Shown here: one piece after another, positions 20,898 through 23,911 of the stretch
How the letters are laid out: every line of letters starts with the position of its first letter
How positions within the stretch are numbered: position 1 is the first letter of the stretch
DNA from: Gemmatimonadota bacterium
Lineage (GTDB): Bacteria; Latescibacterota; UBA2968; UBA8231
Assembly: GCA_028875335.1 (NCBI GenBank)
Contig: JAPPEF010000032.1
Span: 1-23,911, forward strand
Length of the DNA stretch: 23,911 nt
Reading direction: 5' to 3'
Program-made: the position numbers and the translations under genes
The notes under the pieces: generated by a model
Seen by the model: only the letters and a program-made list of their open reading frames with translations
The model's database searches: none
Told to the model about the DNA's origin: nothing

Positions 20898-23348
20898 ATG
20901 GACCGCAAAAAAATTAACGCGCATTTGCTTTTGACAATGGCCATCTTGGCTGCCTTATGGACCGTCCCCCCAGTCCATGCCCAGCCGTGGCTGGTGCGCG
21001 GCACCGTTACCGACGCGGCCACCGGGCAGCCCCTGCCAGCGGCTACCGTACAGCTAGTCGGCACCTATCGCGGGACCATAGCTAATGACGAAGGCGAGTA
21101 CTCGCTCAAGGTGCAGCAGTTACCAGCGACGTTGACAGTGAGTTACATCGGCTACGTCTCCCAAGAGCGCGAGATGACGGCCCCTGCGGAGCGGATCGAT
21201 TTCGCCTTGACGCCAGTGCCCTTTCTGTTCGATCCCATTGTAGTGACTGCCCAAACCTCCGCCGAGGGTATCATGCGCCAAGTCATTCGCCGCAAACAGG
21301 AGTGGCGGCCCAGCTTGGTCAGCTATCAGGCACAAGCCTATGCCCGGCGCGTTTTGGAAAACGAAGAAGGCATCGTCTCGATCGGCGAATTGGCCTCGGA
21401 GATTTATTGGGAGCGGGAGCGGGGGCTGCGCGAAGTGGTCAAGTCGAGGCGCGTGACCCAAAATTTGGAAGCCCAAGAAGCATACATCTCGGCCTTTGCG
21501 GGATTTGTGAATTTCTACGACGACGATATCCCCTTTATCGGCCACACACTGATCGGGCCGACCCATCCCGACGCCCTCAAGCACTACCGCTTCGACTTGA
21601 TCGGCCAGCGCTATTTGGACGATAAGGTGGTATTCGACATCTCGGTTGAGCCAAAAAATAAATTGCAAGCCGCTTTTGTCGGTCGCGTCGCGGTCTTGGA
21701 CGAGGATTTCGCCTTGCTCGAAGTAGAGTTGGCACCTAACCGGGCGACCACAACCTCGGCCGTTCCCCTGCCTCTAATCGAGCACATGGATTTTGCCTAC
21801 CAACAGCAGTTCCGCGGCTTTGCCGGAGGGGTGTGGCTGCCGGTCGATTACCGAGCTTCTATGGCAGTAAAAATCAGCACGGTGGGGCTGCACTTTCCCG
21901 CGATCAAGTACAACGTGATAACGCGGCTGAGCGATTGCCAAGTCAATGTCGATATGCCGGATTCGCTTTACGCCAGCGAGGAAGTGCTGCGGGTCGATTC
22001 GCTGGCCGTGGCCCAGGACAGTTCCTTTGCCCGGCTGGCCGACAAGGTGCCCCTGTCGGCGCGGGAACAGACCGCTTATGCGACCATCGACAGCACCATG
22101 CAGTTCGAAAACGCCTTCCAGCCGACGGGGTTTCTCGCCCGTTTATTGGTAAAGGAGCAAACGGAAGAGACGGAGGAGCGGACGGAACAGAGAAAGAAAA
22201 AGACTGCGGAGCGAGTGGAATCGTCGCGCTGGGGAGCGGTCAATCTGAAGCCCACTTTGCGATACGACCGGGTCGGAGGAGCGCATCTGGGGCTGGAGGG
22301 GAGCCGGGGTCTGGGCGACGGGCTAGAAGCCGGTGTTACTACTGGATACAACGTCGGTCTGAAGCGCTGGTCTTACCTAGGCCGAGTCGGCTGGCAGCGG
22401 CCAGTGGGTAAGGTAGCTCTGGAGTACGGGAAAGGGCCGGTACCGCGCGTTCCTTCGGACAGCTATTTCCCGTTGTTCAACAGCGGCCAGTTCCTGTTGG
22501 GCCTAGACGACTATTTCGATTACTACTGGAACGAAAGGTTGCGAGCGCGGCTTCATCTTTCCCTGCCGAGTCAGGTCGGCTTGGCAGTGGGCTTTAACCA
22601 CGAGGAGCATTCTTCGCTACAGGAGACGACCGCTTTCGGTCTGTTAAATCGGGACCGGAGGCCGCGGCCCAATCCGGCGATTGAGGAAGGTCGGCTGCGC
22701 TCAGTGGAGGCGGGCCTCGAATGGGGCGGGCCGTACCAGCCTTTCGGCTTGACGGCCAATCGGCGGGTCGCAGTGGGAGTGGAGTACAGCAGCGCCGGAC
22801 TGGGCAGCGACTTTTCCTTCACTCGTTTGCGTCTAGCCTTGGACGGCCATTTCAAGACCTTCCTCAAGCGCCGCGTCACGCCCAACGCGCTCGATGTGCG
22901 GCTGGTGGCGGGATACTCGATCGGCGATGTGCCAGTGCAGCGCTTTGGATGCTTGGAGGCCAGCATGGGATTTTTCTCTCCGTTTGGCGCTTTCCGCACG
23001 GTGCGCGGCCATCCCTATGAAGGGGAGCACTACGCGGCCCTGTACTGGGAGCACAACTTCAAGACCACGCCCTTTGAGCTGTTGGGACTGTGGGATTGGG
23101 CCATGCGGGGTGCGGGGCTGGTGGTGCATGGGGCTTCGGGGCGGACGTGGATTGATCCGGAGCGGCGAGCCAAACTGGGGTACGATCCGCACTACGAGGC
23201 GAGTTTCCACCATGAGGTGGGAGTCTCGCTCATGCTGTATCATCTGCTGCGCCTCGATTTTACCCGGCGCTTGGACCGGCCCGGCTGGGGCGTGGGGGTG
23301 AGTTTGGTGCGCTTTGATTTTAGGGGTGGAGTTACTGTAAGGATGTAA
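20898..23348 (+). CDS. CarboxypepD_reg-like/DUF5686-type outer-membrane protein
   Basis: About 816 residues. A signal peptide (KINAHLLLTMAILAALWTVPPVHA) precedes a CarboxypepD_reg-like beta-sandwich (WLVRGTVTDAATGQPLPAATVQLVGTYRGTIANDEGEYSLKV, to about residue 100) and IVVTAQTSAEGIMRQVIRRK. The long following part (YQAQAYARRVLENEEGIVSIGELASEIYWERERGL...) fits DUF5686-type proteins of Bacteroidota-like genomes. A highly charged E/K/R linker (about 420-445) separates this from a C-terminal half of alternating strands ending LVRFDFRGGVTVRM, probably an outer-membrane barrel. No TonB plug is evident. The frame also opens at ATG 20883 (five residues more), which overlaps the vestigial HHE-stop sequence. 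Function is unknown; as an outer-membrane partner it could complete the export path. Confidence 0.82.
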   Translation: MDRKKINAHLLLTMAILAALWTVPPVHAQPWLVRGTVTDAATGQPLPAATVQLVGTYRGTIANDEGEYSLKVQQLPATLTVSYIGYVSQEREMTAPAERIDFALTPVPFLFDPIVVTAQTSAEGIMRQVIRRKQEWRPSLVSYQAQAYARRVLENEEGIVSIGELASEIYWERERGLREVVKSRRVTQNLEAQEAYISAFAGFVNFYDDDIPFIGHTLIGPTHPDALKHYRFDLIGQRYLDDKVVFDISVEPKNKLQAAFVGRVAVLDEDFALLEVELAPNRATTTSAVPLPLIEHMDFAYQQQFRGFAGGVWLPVDYRASMAVKISTVGLHFPAIKYNVITRLSDCQVNVDMPDSLYASEEVLRVDSLAVAQDSSFARLADKVPLSAREQTAYATIDSTMQFENAFQPTGFLARLLVKEQTEETEERTEQRKKKTAERVESSRWGAVNLKPTLRYDRVGGAHLGLEGSRGLGDGLEAGVTTGYNVGLKRWSYLGRVGWQRPVGKVALEYGKGPVPRVPSDSYFPLFNSGQFLLGLDDYFDYYWNERLRARLHLSLPSQVGLAVGFNHEEHSSLQETTAFGLLNRDRRPRPNPAIEEGRLRSVEAGLEWGGPYQPFGLTANRRVAVGVEYSSAGLGSDFSFTRLRLALDGHFKTFLKRRVTPNALDVRLVAGYSIGDVPVQRFGCLEASMGFFSPFGAFRTVRGHPYEGEHYAALYWEHNFKTTPFELLGLWDWAMRGAGLVVHGASGRTWIDPERRAKLGYDPHYEASFHHEVGVSLMLYHLLRLDFTRRLDRPGWGVGVSLVRFDFRGGVTVRM

Positions 23349-23443
23349 TCCTTGACGTTGACGGACAACATGTTGCTGCTGACGATGTTTCGGACGAGTT
23401 TCATCAGACGCTTGGACTAGCCGAGGCCCTTTACCACGAATGA
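23348..23443 (+). pseudogene. Remnant of a further type B permease
   Basis: A 31-codon frame directly after the DUF5686-type stop reads ILDVDGQHVAADDVSDEFHQ then TLGLAEALYHE-stop. The first part matches the periplasmic segment of the type B permease at 18389 (IEGKIVWQGAVSDEFHEVLDL). The end matches the last residues of type B permeases (PVEALHHE-stop). An in-frame internal deletion of well over 200 codons would produce this. There is no start codon or ribosome site. It implies that another permease gene once stood here. Confidence 0.65.
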
Positions 23444-23457
23444 GGAAGGAATCAGCC

Positions 23458-23911
23458 ATGCGTTATCTCATGTTCGCCGTTTTTCTGTTCGTTCCATTGG
23501 CATATGCCGCGCCAGGTCTCCAAGAAGCCCCTGAGGGCAATTACGATTTGGTGGCCGTCGAACTCGTTCACATACCTGAAGAAGTGTGGGTCGGCGATGA
23601 AGTTGTGTTCGTTCAGCATCTGGCCAACCGAGGCACCGACGCCATTCCCGGCCGCACCTATCGGATCGATTTGTACGTTGACGACGAGCGCGTCAGCCAC
23701 AATTACAGCACAAGACGTTTTAGGCCGGGTGGGACTAGTACCTACTCAAAGGCCGAAGGCCATTATCACTTCAAGCCGACTGAACCAGGGACGTACACCT
23801 ACCGCTGGATACTGGACAAGGAAGACAATCTGCCCGAGACGGACGAGACCAATAACGTCATTGAGGGGACCATCGTCGTGGCCGAGCGCTCGGCCGAGCA
23901 CGACAGGCTCC
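23458..23911 (+). CDS. Exported CARDB-domain protein (partial)
   Basis: An open frame from ATG 23458 to the window edge, 151 residues. A signal peptide (MRYLMFAVFLFVPLAYAAPG) is followed by an Ig-like CARDB domain: DLVAVELVHIPEEVWVGDEV...HLANRGTDAIPGRTYRIDLYVDDE and, at its end, WILDKEDNLPETDETNNVIEGTI, the typical E-x-D-E-x-N-N ending. CARDB domains are extracellular adhesion-like modules in larger surface or secreted proteins. GAGGAAGGA lies 7 nt before the ATG. It follows the permease remnant and may be the last gene, or a cargo, of the operon. The C-terminal part is outside the window. Confidence 0.85.
   Translation, partial: MRYLMFAVFLFVPLAYAAPGLQEAPEGNYDLVAVELVHIPEEVWVGDEVVFVQHLANRGTDAIPGRTYRIDLYVDDERVSHNYSTRRFRPGGTSTYSKAEGHYHFKPTEPGTYTYRWILDKEDNLPETDETNNVIEGTIVVAERSAEHDRL

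Overview
The window looks like chromosomal DNA of an uncultured Gram-negative bacterium. It encodes a periplasmic-adaptor/ABC system, a TlpA-like exported redoxin and a predicted outer-membrane DUF5686-type barrel. The mix of Gfo/Idh/MocA dehydrogenase, PhyH dioxygenase, tandem MLKNY-type permeases, palindromic intergenic repeats and integron-like sites recalls Poribacteria/Latescibacterota-type or FCB-group genomes. That placement is an impression from gene content, not a phylogenetic result.

Left region (1-9104): about fifteen genes or remnants, all on the minus strand, mostly short and functionally unrelated. They include a possible M28-like peptidase (partial), isochorismatase-type hydrolase, HAD phosphatase, two GNAT acetyltransferases, three small toxin-antitoxin-like pairs (one with a truncated toxin), a transglutaminase-like protein, an SDR epimerase, a MazG-like pyrophosphohydrolase, an AlbA_2/Schlafen-type protein and a Zn-ribbon/DUF4145 protein. 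Several gaps hold attC-like sites: two good ones (6757-6819 and 8065-8161) exactly bracket the AlbA_2 gene, and two degenerate relatives lie at 1393-1487 and about 3168-3227. I read this as a cassette array of a mobile or sedentary integron, or a cluster of attC sites without an integrase. No integrase is present here. A ~165-bp repeat (3857-4024 and 8914-9077), a 58-bp repeat carrying the 3' end of the MazG gene (3061-3118 and 6267-6324), a gene with two in-frame stops and a beheaded toxin show repeated rearrangement.

Middle region (9105-12361): a Gfo/Idh/MocA dehydrogenase and a ten-TM DMT-type permease on the minus strand, then a PhyH-type Fe(II)/2-oxoglutarate dioxygenase on the plus strand. 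Long hairpin elements with terminal inverted repeats lie on both sides of the permease gene, and a pair of inverted 25-bp palindromes follows the dioxygenase. The second palindrome also forms an intrinsic terminator.

Right region (12618-end): a clear sigma70-type promoter opens a plus-strand operon. It runs HlyD-type adaptor, LolD/MacB-type ATPase, four MacB/FtsX-like permeases in an A-B-A-B order, exported TlpA-like redoxin, CarboxypepD_reg/DUF5686 outer-membrane protein, and a CARDB-domain exported protein cut by the window end. A remnant of a further B-type permease sits between the last two genes. Together they suggest an envelope-spanning system in which one ATPase serves two permease pairs; its cargo is unknown.
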